Part shown: in pieces, positions 43,160 through 53,800 of the stretch | Numbering within the stretch: the stretch's first letter is position 1 | Layout: each line of letters starts with the position of its first letter | Source of the DNA: Auanema rhodensis | Lineage: Eukaryota > Nematoda > Chromadorea > Rhabditida > Rhabditidae | Length of the DNA: 64,000 nucleotides | Assembly: GCA_964057225.1 (NCBI GenBank) | Contig: OZ059895.1 | Location: 3,348,001 to 3,412,000 of the forward strand | Direction: 5' to 3' | The notes under the pieces: model-generated | Seen by the model: the letters and a program-made list of their open reading frames with translations, nothing else | Database searches by the model: none | What the model was told of the DNA's origin: nothing | Program-made: the position numbers and the translations under genes

Positions 43160-46100
43160 TAATGAACTGACCGACTAATCAGACATGGATCTTTCCTAGT
43201 TCTGTTGCTTGAATGGATGTTTTCCTACGTAGGCTAGTAAAACATGCCCTTCAAAGCATCAGAACATGTGACCACATTCCAATTTTTTTGTATCTATCTT
43301 GTAAAGATAGTAATATATCATATGTTGAACACTATGTTGGAAAGATTTTAATTCAGATTTTCTAACTTTTATTCAGTTTGTTTTTTAAACTTTGATTAAG
43401 AACTTTGATTTTTGTACACCCATAAATTATACGCAGCACAGGTTACCCTTGAATAATGAACTGACCGACTAATCAGACATGGATCTTTCCTAGTTCTGTT
43501 GCTTGAATGGATGTTTTCCTACGTAGGCTAGTAAAACATGCCCTTCAAAGCATCAGAACATGTGATCACATTCCAATTTTTTTGTATCTATCTTGTAAAG
43601 ATAGTAATAAACTTTGATTTTTGTACACCCATAAATTATACGCAGCACAGGTTACCCTTAAATAATGAACTGACCGACTAATCAGACATGGATCTTTCCA
43701 AGTTCTGTTGCTTGAACGGATGTTTTCCTACGTAGGCTAGTAAAACATGCCCTTCAAAGCATCAGAACATGTGATCACATTTCAATTTTTTTGTATCTAT
43801 CTTGTAAAGATAGTAATATATCATATGTTGAACACTATGTTGGAAAGATTTTAATTCAGATTTTTTCAACTTTCACTCAGTTTGTTTTCTAAACTTTGAT
43901 TAAGAACCTTGAGTTTTGTACACCCATAAATTATACGCAGCACAGGTTACCCTTAAATAATGAACTGACCGACTAATCAGACATGGATCTTTCCTAGTTC
44001 TGTTGCTTGAATGGATGTTTTCCTACGTAGGCTAGTAAAACATGCCCTTCAAAGCATCAGAACATGTGATCACATTCCAATATTTTTGTATCTATCTTGT
44101 AAAGATAGTAATATATCATATGTTGAACACTATGTTGGAAAGATTTTAATTCAGATTTTTTCAACTTTCACTCAGTTTGTTTTCTAAACTTTGATTAAGA
44201 ACCTTGAGTTTTGTACACCCATAAATTATACGCAGCACAGGTTACCCTTAAATAATGAACTGACCGACTAATCAGACATGGATCTTTCCTAGTTCTGTTG
44301 CTTGAATGGATGTTTTCCTACGTAGGCTAGTAAAACATGCCCTTCAAAGCATCAGAACATGTGATCACATTCCAATTTTTTTGTATCTATCTTGTAAAGA
44401 TAGTAATTATATCATATGTTGAACACTATGTTGGAAAGATTTTAATTCAGATTTTCTAACTTTTATTCAGTTTGTTTTTTAAACTTTGATTAAGAACTTT
44501 GATTTTCGTACACCCATAAATTATACGCAGCACAGGTTACCCTTAAATAATGAACTGACCGACTAATCAGACATGGATCTTTCCTAGTTCTGTTGCTTGA
44601 ATGGATGTTTTCCTACGTAGGCTAGTAAAACATGCCCTTCAAAGCATCAGAACATGTGATCACATTTCAATTTTTTTGTATCTATCTTGTAAAGATAGTA
44701 ATTATATCATATGTTGAACACTATGTTGGAAAGATTTTAATTCAGATTTTCTAACTTTTATTCAGTTTGTTTTTTAAACTTTGATTAAGAACTTTGATTT
44801 TCGTACACCCATAAATTATACGCAGCACAGGTTACCCTTAAATAATGAACTGACCGACTAATCAGACATGGATCTTTCCTAGTTCTGTTGCTTGAATGGA
44901 TGTTTTCCTACGTAGGCTAGTAAAACATGCCCTTCAAAGCATCAGAACATGTGATCACATTCCAATATTTTTGTATCTATCTTGTAAAGATAGTAATATA
45001 TCATATGTTGAACACTATGTTGGAAAGATTTTAATTCAGATTTTCTAACTTTTATTCAGTTTGTTTTTTAAACTTTGATTAAGAACTTTGATTTTTGTAC
45101 ACCCATAAATTATACGCAGCACAGGTTACCCTTGAATAATGAACTGACCGACTAATCAGACATGGATCTTTCCTAGTTCTGTTGCTTGAATGGATGTTTT
45201 CCTACGTAGGCTAGTAAAACATGCCCTTCAAAGCATCAGAACATGTGACCACATTCCAATTTTTTTGTATCTATCTTGTAAAGATAGTAATATATCATAT
45301 GTTGAACACTATGTTGGAAAGATTTTAATTCAGATTTTCTAACTTTTATTCAGTTTGTTTTTTAAACTTTGATTAAGAACTTTGATTTTTGTACACCCAT
45401 AAATTATACGCAGCACAGGTTACCCTTGAATAATGAACTGACCGACTAATCAGACATGGATCTTTCCTAGTTCTGTTGCTTGAATGGATGTTTTCCTACG
45501 TAGGCTAGTAAAACATGCCCTTCAAAGCATCAGAACATGTGATCACATTCCAATTTTTTTGTATCTATCTTGTAAAGATAGTAATAAACTTTGATTTTTG
45601 TACACCCATAAATTATACGCAGCACAGGTTACCCTTAAATAATGAACTGACCGACTAATCAGACATGGATCTTTCCAAGTTCTGTTGCTTGAACGGATGT
45701 TTTCCTACGTAGGCTAGTAAAACATGCCCTTCAAAGCATCAGAACATGTGATCACATTCCAATATTTTTGTATCTATCTTGTAAAGATAGTAATATATCA
45801 TATGTTGAACACTATGTTGGAAAGATTTTAATTCAGATTTTTTCAACTTTCACTCAGTTTGTTTTCTAAACTTTGATTAAGAACCTTGAGTTTTGTACAC
45901 CCATAAATTATACGCAGCACAGGTTACCCTTAAATAATGAACTGACCGACTAATCAGACATGGATCTTTCCTAGTTCTGTTGCTTGAATGGATGTTTTCC
46001 TACGTAGGCTAGTAAAACATGCCCTTCAAAGCATCAGAACATGTGATCACATTCCAATATTTTTGTATCTATCTTGTAAAGATAGTAATATATCATATGT

Positions 46101-47840
46101 TGAACACTATGTTGGAAAGATTTTAATTCAGATTTTTTCAACTTTCACTCAGTTTGTTTTCTAAACTTTGATTAAGAACCTTGAGTTTTGTACACCCATA
46201 AATTATACGCAGCACAGGTTACCCTTAAATAATGAACTGACCGACTAATCAGACATGGATCTTTCCTAGTTCTGTTGCTTGAATGGATGTTTTCCTACGT
46301 AGGCTAGTAAAACATGCCCTTCAAAGCATCAGAACATGTGATCACATTCCAATTTTTTTGTATCTATCTTGTAAAGATAGTAATTATATCATATGTTGAA
46401 CACTATGTTGGAAAGATTTTAATTCAGATTTTCTAACTTTTATTCAGTTTGTTTTTTAAACTTTGATTAAGAACTTTGATTTTCGTACACCCATAAATTA
46501 TACGCAGCACAGGTTACCCTTAAATAATGAACTGACCGACTAATCAGACATGGATCTTTCCTAGTTCTGTTGCTTGAATGGATGTTTTCCTACGTAGGCT
46601 AGTAAAACATGCCCTTCAAAGCATCAGAACATGTGATCACATTTCAATTTTTTTGTATCTATCTTGTAAAGATAGTAATTATATCATATGTTGAACACTA
46701 TGTTGGAAAGATTTTAATTCAGATTTTCTAACTTTTATTCAGTTTGTTTTTTAAACTTTGATTAAGAACTTTGATTTTCGTACACCCATAAATTATACGC
46801 AGCACAGGTTACCCTTAAATAATGAACTGACCGACTAATCAGACATGGATCTTTCCTAGTTCTGTTGCTTGAATGGATGTTTTCCTACGTAGGCTAGTAA
46901 AACATGCCCTTCAAAGCATCAGAACATGTGATCACATTCCAATATTTTTGTATCTATCTTGTAAAGATAGTAATATATCATATGTTGAACACTATGTTGG
47001 AAAGATTTTAATTCAGATTTTCTAACTTTTATTCAGTTTGTTTTTTAAACTTTGATTAAGAACTTTGATTTTTGTACACCCATAAATTATACGCAGCACA
47101 GGTTACCCTTGAATAATGAACTGACCGACTAATCAGACATGGATCTTTCCTAGTTCTGTTGCTTGAATGGATGTTTTCCTACGTAGGCTAGTAAAACATG
47201 CCCTTCAAAGCATCAGAACATGTGACCACATTCCAATTTTTTTGTATCTATCTTGTAAAGATAGTAATATATCATATGTTGAACACTATGTTGGAAAGAT
47301 TTTAATTCAGATTTTCTAACTTTTATTCAGTTTGTTTTTTAAACTTTGATTAAGAACTTTGATTTTTGTACACCCATAAATTATACGCAGCACAGGTTAC
47401 CCTTGAATAATGAACTGACCGACTAATCAGACATGGATCTTTCCTAGTTCTGTTGCTTGAATGGATGTTTTCCTACGTAGGCTAGTAAAACATGCCCTTC
47501 AAAGCATCAGAACATGTGATCACATTCCAATTTTTTTGTATCTATCTTGTAAAGATAGTAATAAACTTTGATTTTTGTACACCCATAAATTATACGCAGC
47601 ACAGGTTACCCTTAAATAATGAACTGACCGACTAATCAGACATGGATCTTTCCAAGTTCTGTTGCTTGAACGGATGTTTTCCTACGTAGGCTAGTAAAAC
47701 ATGCCCTTCAAAGCATCAGAACATGTGATCACATTTCAATTTTTTTGTATCTATCTTGTAAAGATAGTAATATATCATATGTTGAACACTATGTTGGAAA
47801 GATTTTAATTCAGATTTTTTCAACTTTCACTCAGTTTGTT
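43160..47840 (+). repeat. 1977-bp higher-order repeat, about 2.4 copies
   Basis: TACCCTTGAA occurs at 43444, 45421 and 47398 and also at 45127 and 47104. The 209-bp unit junctions fall near 43606, 45584 and 47562. All spacings are 1977 bp, or six full units plus one 209-bp unit. The third copy is partial and stops matching near 47840, where CCTTGAG becomes CCTTGTTG. Confidence 0.82.
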
Positions 47841-48415
47841 TTCTAAACTTTGATTAAGAACCTTGTTGTTTGTACACCCATAAAATATACGCAGCACAGG
47901 TTACCCTTAAATAATGAACTGACCGTCTAATCAGACATGGATCTTCCCAAGTTCTGTTGCTTGAATGGATGTTTTCCTACGTAGGCTAGTAAAACATGCC
48001 CTTCAAAGCATCAGAACAAGTGATCACATTCCAATTTTTTTGAAATCTATCTTGTAAAGATAGTAATAAACTTTGATTTTTGTACACCCATAAATTATAC
48101 GCAGCACAGGTTACCCTTAAATAATGAACTGACCGACTAATCAGACATGGATCTTTCCAAGTTTTGTTGCTTGAATGGATGTTTTCCTACGTAGGCTAGT
48201 AAAACATGCCCTTCAAAGCATCAGAACATGTGACCACATTCCAATTTTTTTGTATCTATCTTGTAAAGATAGTAATATATCATATGTTGAACACTATGTT
48301 GGAAAGATTTTAATTCAGATTTTCTAACTTTTATTCAGTCGTTCCATTCGGATGATCAATACGTAGCAGGCGGGTTAGAGCTAGACGACAAGAGACGAGA
48401 GGAGCTGACACGCCC

Positions 48416-48422
48416 TTTATAT
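48416..48422 (+). promoter_or_regulatory. TATA-like box of the 5' LTR promoter
   Basis: TTTATAT stands about 75 bp into the LTR, preceded by a relatively GC-rich stretch. A TATA element here would place transcription start roughly 25-30 bp downstream, near 48447, defining a U3 of about 105 bp. The identical sequence is at 59574-59580 in the 3' LTR. This is assigned by sequence and position only. Confidence 0.5.
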
Positions 48423-48543
48423 GGAACTCAGACTTTAGTTCTGTCTCATGGAATGACTAAGGATGGCTTGTCATCTCCTCAGAGCTCACCTATAGTTTAT
48501 ATCTCTTTATTTCTTATCGTAACTTATTGTAATCATTATGTAG

Positions 48544-48549
48544 AATAAA
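48544..48549 (+). promoter_or_regulatory. AATAAA polyadenylation signal (5' LTR copy)
   Basis: A canonical AATAAA lies in the 5' LTR downstream of the TATA-like box, so it falls within or close to the R region. In the 5' LTR it must be bypassed for full-length transcription. Confidence 0.6.
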
Positions 48550-48675
48550 CCTTTCTTTTCATGAGTCTTATGTTATCCATTATGCTCTATTAATACCGCT
48601 ACATCTGGAACACTATATCGCACATCTTATAGACTACATTGGTCTATAGGATAGATACGAGAGCATAACGGAACG

Positions 48676-48693
48676 TGGAGGTTCCACCTCGAA
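48676..48693 (+). promoter_or_regulatory. Primer-binding site, probably tRNA-Gln
   Basis: The 18 bases immediately after the 5' LTR start TGGAGGTTCCACC. The reverse complement ends GGTGGAACCTCCA, which matches the 3' acceptor strand, discriminator and CCA of animal tRNA-Gln as I recall it, over 13 bases. The next five bases (TCGAA) do not match the usual T-stem. The site also contains short inverted repeats (GTGGA/TCCAC and GAGGT/ACCTC), so it may fold. Confidence 0.7.
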
Positions 48694-49807
48694 CGTTTCT
48701 TTTACTATTCTCTTATTTTCTTAAATTTTATTCACTCTTGCAATATTCATTTTCTTTTCAACTTTCTCTTATCCATTGCCATCTTCTCCACGCTAAAACA
48801 CAAAACGGAGGGGCCAACATCGTTATAGGGAACAGATGCAAGGAACTCTCATAATAAGAGAGAAAAATTACACATTTTGGGAAGAATTTATTTTACTTGA
48901 TCCCGTTGTTCACAATTTTGTCATGTCTGAACCTAAGTCACATATCCTTGCTATTAACATCTGATTATACTGTTACCCGACCTCGAAGCCACATGAGGAC
49001 TTTAGGTTGAATTCGTGAACAGATTCACCTAAAGATTTTATATATATTTTGATTATTACCCACACCATTCTCCTTTTAAGGATTGATTTCGGCTTTGAGG
49101 AAAGAATAACTCCAGTTATTTCTTAAATTTTGTGGATGAAAAGCATGCCAATTTGAATTTTAAATAATTTTGCGATAAGGACTATTATATTTTGCGTTTA
49201 AAATCGTTCAGACAACTTTTAGCATTTACCATCCAAAAACATAACAAAACGCTTAAAAATCGTACGGGAAACCTCACAACAAGTGAGAGGATGTTTAATT
49301 TAATAACTTACATTCGCTATAGTCCGAAAAATCCTGCGATATTCTTACAAACTGATCTCCCAATTTAAATTTATTCGTCAGGTCGAGTTGGCTAAAGCAT
49401 ATTAGTTGGATTTTCTCCCCATACTATATGTCACCTTCCTCATACCGTTTTGTTGTTTAGAAACATGAGACTCAATTCCAAATCATCTTATTCTTTTTAT
49501 AATTTCGTATAGTTCTTGTAAATTTTAGTCAGCTATGTAACTTCAATATTATAAAACGAGATCTTTGGTTTGCAAAACGACTACGGTAGATTTCTTAAAA
49601 AAGATCCTTACTTCCCGTTGAACCATGAACGAACGAATTAAGTATGCAATTGGGACTAGTAATTCTTCTTGGATAGAGTGATGGATTACCAAAGTCTAAT
49701 TTTAATGCAACTTTTTGGAATGCCTAAGGGAGTTTGCGACTAAAAATCAAAAAATTCTATAAAAAAGAGAAGGGAATAAGCCCATTGAGACCAGGCAATC
49801 ATCCATA
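48694..49807 (+). other. Untranslated leader of the retroelement
   Basis: This 1.1-kb AT-rich stretch lies between the primer-binding site and the first small open frame. I see no long open frame. It would hold the packaging signal and any splice donor, but none can be assigned with confidence. AATTTTAG and TTAGTCAG near 49521-49532 are possible splice acceptors of weak quality. Several out-of-frame ATGs are present. Confidence 0.5.
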
Positions 49808-50011
49808 ATGCGTGCAAAGAGAAAAGAAAAATGCAAATGCTATACAAATTGGACCCAAAAGACCAAGATAACCAAAGTCCAATTTCAAAGTACGGTAGAA
49901 GGCGGATCTAAAGTTATGGCCAGAACCTTAGATTCATTCCTATCCTTCCGACTTGACCAAACCAGTTGTCAGTCTCAATCTAGCTTTTCCCAACTTACCA
50001 CCAACAACTAA
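49808..50011 (+). CDS. Small upstream frame in phase with the polyprotein
   Basis: This 67-codon ATG frame sits in the retroelement leader. The product has a very basic start (MRAKRKEKCKC) and a Ser/Thr/Gln-rich end, with no domain I recognise. It is in the same reading phase as the giant polyprotein (starts 294 bases apart). It is separated from it only by a TAA at 50009-50011 and 30 open codons. Three readings are possible: an untranslated leader with a chance frame, the true Gag N-terminus interrupted by a stop codon through mutation or with readthrough, or an exon spliced into the main frame. The sequence alone does not decide, and coding status is doubtful. Confidence 0.3.
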   Translation: MRAKRKEKCKCYTNWTQKTKITKVQFQSTVEGGSKVMARTLDSFLSFRLDQTSCQSQSSFSQLTTNN

Positions 50012-50101
50012 ACGTACATACCCACCCAATTACGTTCAAATTCCATCATCCCACACGTAATCAGACACTCGAGGTTTTTTCAAACCAAGAGTCCTAACAA
50101 G

Positions 50102-50806
50102 GTGGAGAGAAGGTATAACTCAGCAGTACCTCTCAGTACGCACTCCAACCCGGATCCCCGCGACTCAGCTCCAGTAACCAGAAGCCGAACTCGCGCGCAA
50201 AGTGTCGCCATTATCAACGAAGACACAGCAGAGGAGAAGCCTAACGTGGAAAAATTTTACACGCCCCGTGCAGGTACGTTTTCTCCTTCAGAACGTTCTA
50301 GTGATCCGGACTACATACCATCTGGAGACGACGAGCGACCCTTGGTGATAGACGAACAGACACCGAACACCACTACGAAAGAAAAGGTACGCTCTTCCAA
50401 TATACATAAAAATAAAAATAATAAAAATCTAAATAATTCTGATATCTCTCTCTCTCTCTCAAGTCAAGAACCTACTGGTTCACCTTCAACTACAGGCTTA
50501 CAATCTCTCAAAAACAAAGTCGTTGATTTATTGAATCGCTCACCCAAAGACCCAAACCCAAAATCTAGCCGAGCACAGCGACTTGCTACAATACCCAATA
50601 CATACACGCGCTATACGTTATCTCCAATCACCTCACCGGAGCAAAGAAAACTTTTGAAAAATAACCCACAAACATCAACCCCAATTCTCAATAGTCCAAG
50701 ATTAGACGAATTGACGACACCTAACCAATATAACCAAACAGAGCACATTACTCCTACGTCAGGAAGTTCAAGATCTGCACATACAGTAATAGCTGTTCCG
50801 AAAAAA
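50102..50806 (+). other. Polyprotein N-terminal low-complexity region (residues 1-235)
   Basis: This segment is rich in Ser, Pro, Thr, Asn and charged residues, with no predicted fold I recognise. It contains an Arg-rich patch (TRSRTRAQS), an acidic stretch (about 70-85) and a Lys/Asn-rich run encoded by A-rich codons beside a short CT microsatellite at about 50445-50460. It resembles the disordered N-terminus of a Gag protein. Because it contains no ATG, its translation depends on an unidentified upstream start. Confidence 0.55.
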
Positions 50807-53800
50807 ATGACTGAGCCCGCAACCAATTTACCCGGAGCGGGGAAAACAACAATTGCCCAAGTTTTAACATCACCCTACTGCCCTGTTTATGACGGTAGCC
50901 GCAATTTCCGCGACTTTACCGCTAAATTTAATGTCTTCGCTAATGCACTTGGCCTAGTGATACCTGAAAGGTTGACTCTTCTGCCGTTGCTTCTTAAAAA
51001 TGATGCGGCAGAAGAAGCATACAAACAAACTCCTGAACACCTTAAAACGTCGGGTTCATGGAATGATTTGTTAGCAGCTTTAACATCAAAGCTCTGCCCT
51101 GAATATAATCAGGACCCAGCACTGATCAGCCTTCAAAACACTAGTCAAGGGGATCTTTCGATTGATGCCTTTGCTCAGGCTTTGCGAACAATAAGCCTTA
51201 GTGCTTTTGCCAGTGATGACCCACATAAGGATCACATACTAAGATCAACCTTCCTGAGAGGACTTAAAAATACTCTGAAGGCAGGAGTGATCCGAGCAAG
51301 GCCCAAAACCTTTGCTGAGGCGATTGAGGCTGCTCGCTGGGAAGAATCAATATTGAACCAGACAGCAGACACTCAGGCGATGCTAGTGAATGCAGTTAAC
51401 CAAGCACTAGCTCCCTTTACGCGCAATAAAGAGAGAAGAGATAACAGAACTTTTGACCGAAGTTACCAGCGCGGTAATCAAAATTATCAAAATTATCAAA
51501 ATTATCAAACAAATAAAAACCGTTCAAATTATAACAATTTCCAACAACGTAATAATAATTTTGGAAATAATCGCCGTCCAAATAATTTTGGAAGAAATAA
51601 CGAGCGTCAAAACAGCAATAATGGTACTAATTGGTACCAAAATAATTATAATCCTCGATATAACAATCAAGGAGGAAGAAATGGACAAAGGCGAGTACAA
51701 TTTAAAGAACGAAGAAACCAATCGAGAGGAAGAGATAGGAGCTCTTCAAGAGTTAACTCCATCTCTCTTTCACCACTCTCATTAACTGTTGTAATGGCAT
51801 TAGCAGCAGCAATACTGCTACCTTGTGCGTCAAGCTACCAAGCATGCACAAAAGCAACAGGGGGAGCACTACTCATGCCTCCAACATTAAAGAAATGCAA
51901 ATTAACAGAAGCAAACCACGTGATCCAAACACAAGTCCATCTATACACTCGCAATCACACAGCTCACGAGTGGGACGCGTGGCGCTGCTCGAAGGAAGTG
52001 CACAGGCTGTGTGTACGCGATTTATTATTCCTTCGCGACAGCAACAAAACAATCGATAGGATAGAGCCTATAAGCGTGCAGTCATGCAGGCAGGCAATTC
52101 GCGATCGAAAGTGGAATAATATGGAACTAGAAAGAATCGATAGTATTGCCCAAGCAACCCCTGAACCCTCCTTCGATCCGGCGCGAGCGTTTAGCCGCGA
52201 CGAGTGCGAGGAGCGGTCGCGTTTAGTACTGGAGCGGGGTGTTATGACCCGCATGCCAGACGATACCATCCTTTCAAACTTACTACTAAACACTGAAGGG
52301 TGCAGTGCGCATCATGGTAACTGCAAATCAAAAAATTCAATAATTATTTGGGATCCACAAACTACGGATTCCCGTTGCAATTACATAGATATGCACACAT
52401 ATGAAGCCATCATTAGCGGCGATACTATCCTAATTCCGAGCACACAATCTGCTCTTATCCTTTCGAACAAACCAACCCCAAAACCTATCGCTTCGTGTTT
52501 TAGACAATCAGCATTTCACACAACATCGGGGAACTACATCATACTCCCCAAATTTCCAAATGACAATAACATTACTATCCTCGTAGAAAGAGAGTTTAGA
52601 AAATTGCCGTTTAAAAGACAAAAACGCGCAATCGCTACAGGATGTTCATTCCCTTTAGACCAAGATAGAGTAATGGAAGTTGAAGATTTTGAGACTCATA
52701 CGCTTCACATATGCCCATATGCCTTTTTGAGACCAATTATGAGCAATCCGGGCATTACGCAGATTATCTCTTTAATCAAAGGAAGACGAATGGCAGATCC
52801 CACGTACTCTTTAAAAGAATGGATAACTGCTAATCGCGAGAAATTTGAATTTTTCTTTAAAATCCAAATTTATGATAAATCCTTAAGACATTTTCTTAAA
52901 CAATACGATTTTCGCGATAAAGATGAAGCAATCCTACAATATGTTGCACAAAGAGAACTGGCGTTAGCAACAAAGACAGGAATATCTTATCTAACACCCA
53001 AACAATTACTTCAACAAATATCTGATCGGTTAACTGTTATTGAATTCGATCGCATTCTTCATACCAAAGAAGGCACTTATCGGGAAAGAACTGAAAGTAT
53101 TGCGCTTGATTTAGCTAATACCCCAGTCATAATCGAAGAAAACCTCACTGTTCCATCTAGACAAGAAGTGTTACAATCTTTTGTGAAATTACCACCGATA
53201 CGACAAAAGATACTAACAAATGAAGAAGCACAAAAGAGCGAATTCATACAAGAAACAATTAATCTTGTAACCGAACTTAAAACTCTCATAAAAATTAGGA
53301 AAAACAAAACAGCAGCAGACATTGATGAGATGAAATTTATTAATCTTCCTGCATCACGAATGTTTGTACAAAATACTGATAAACTGTTCTACGATATCAA
53401 AAATAATTTTGGAATACCAATCGGTCCACACCCTAAGCTCATCAAGCCTAGTAAAATCTCTAAAGATTTATTATTGAAAATTTTCTTGCCACTACTTGCT
53501 GAAAAGAAATTGCCTTATACTTCAAGTAGAATATCACCAGAACACCTAAGGAGACTAATGGCAGAGAAACTCGAGCTTGAATCGCTGCAAACCACGACGC
53601 GTACGCCGAGCGTCGCTGCAGGCGGCGCGGCAGCAACATCAGCCCAACCCATAATCGATCGGAAGACGACCATCGAATCAGATCCCGCAATGCAGCCGCA
53701 TGCAATAACAAGCCCTCAAGCAACCGCAGCGACTACCGCGCGCGCGCCATCGTCGACAGCCGAGCCGAAAATAACAGAGAGCTACACAACCGCAACAACT

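Larger units (their letters stand above)
1..48339 (+). repeat. Satellite array, left arm (294/209/167-bp monomers)
   Basis: This is an uninterrupted head-to-tail tandem array. Measured at the CCTACGTAGG palindrome, successive units are 294-295 bp (full), 209 bp or 167 bp. The 209-bp form lacks 85 bp between GATAGTAAT and AACTTTGATT. The 167-bp form lacks about 127 bp between ACCGACTAAT and ATAGTAATAT. Monomers differ by a small set of recurring alternatives, such as TTTCCTAG or TTTCCAAG, TGATCACAT or TGACCACAT, ATTCTG or ATTCAG, and CCTTGTTG or CCTTGAG or CTTTGATT. These are shuffled along the array, as expected from unequal exchange and gene conversion. No gene lies in this stretch: the repeated 60-codon frames are identical satellite translations. 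The last unit is cut at ...TTATTCAGT by the 5' LTR. A role as centromeric or heterochromatic satellite is inference. Confidence 0.97.
48340..48675 (+). repeat. 5' long terminal repeat
   Basis: This copy aligns without gaps to 59498-59833 with five substitutions in 336 bp (about 98.5% identity). It begins CGTTCC and ends GGAACG, a perfect 6-bp terminal inverted repeat that extends to 8 of 9 (CGTTCCATT against CGTTCCGTT). The usual TG...CA termini are absent. The boundaries are where the two copies stop matching, and they agree with the TGG of the primer-binding site starting at the next base. Confidence 0.95.

Noticed and set aside
1..48339. CRISPR-like array
   Set aside because: The repeats are long contiguous monomers of about 209-295 bp with no unique spacers, in a eukaryotic satellite context.
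48340..48675. Solo LTR or DNA transposon terminal repeat
   Set aside because: The LTR pair flanks a complete pol with a primer-binding site, and the copies are in direct orientation. The 6-bp inverted ends alone do not indicate a DNA transposon.
50840..50855. GAGKTT in the Gag region resembling a Walker A P-loop
   Set aside because: The G-X4-GK spacing is not met (Asn is found where Gly is needed), no Walker B follows, and the context is capsid-like.
51453..51785. A 110-codon overlapping frame in phase +1 through the Asn/Gln-rich part of Gag
   Set aside because: It is an Ile/Lys/Thr-rich shadow of low-complexity AAT/CAA codons and has no independent features.
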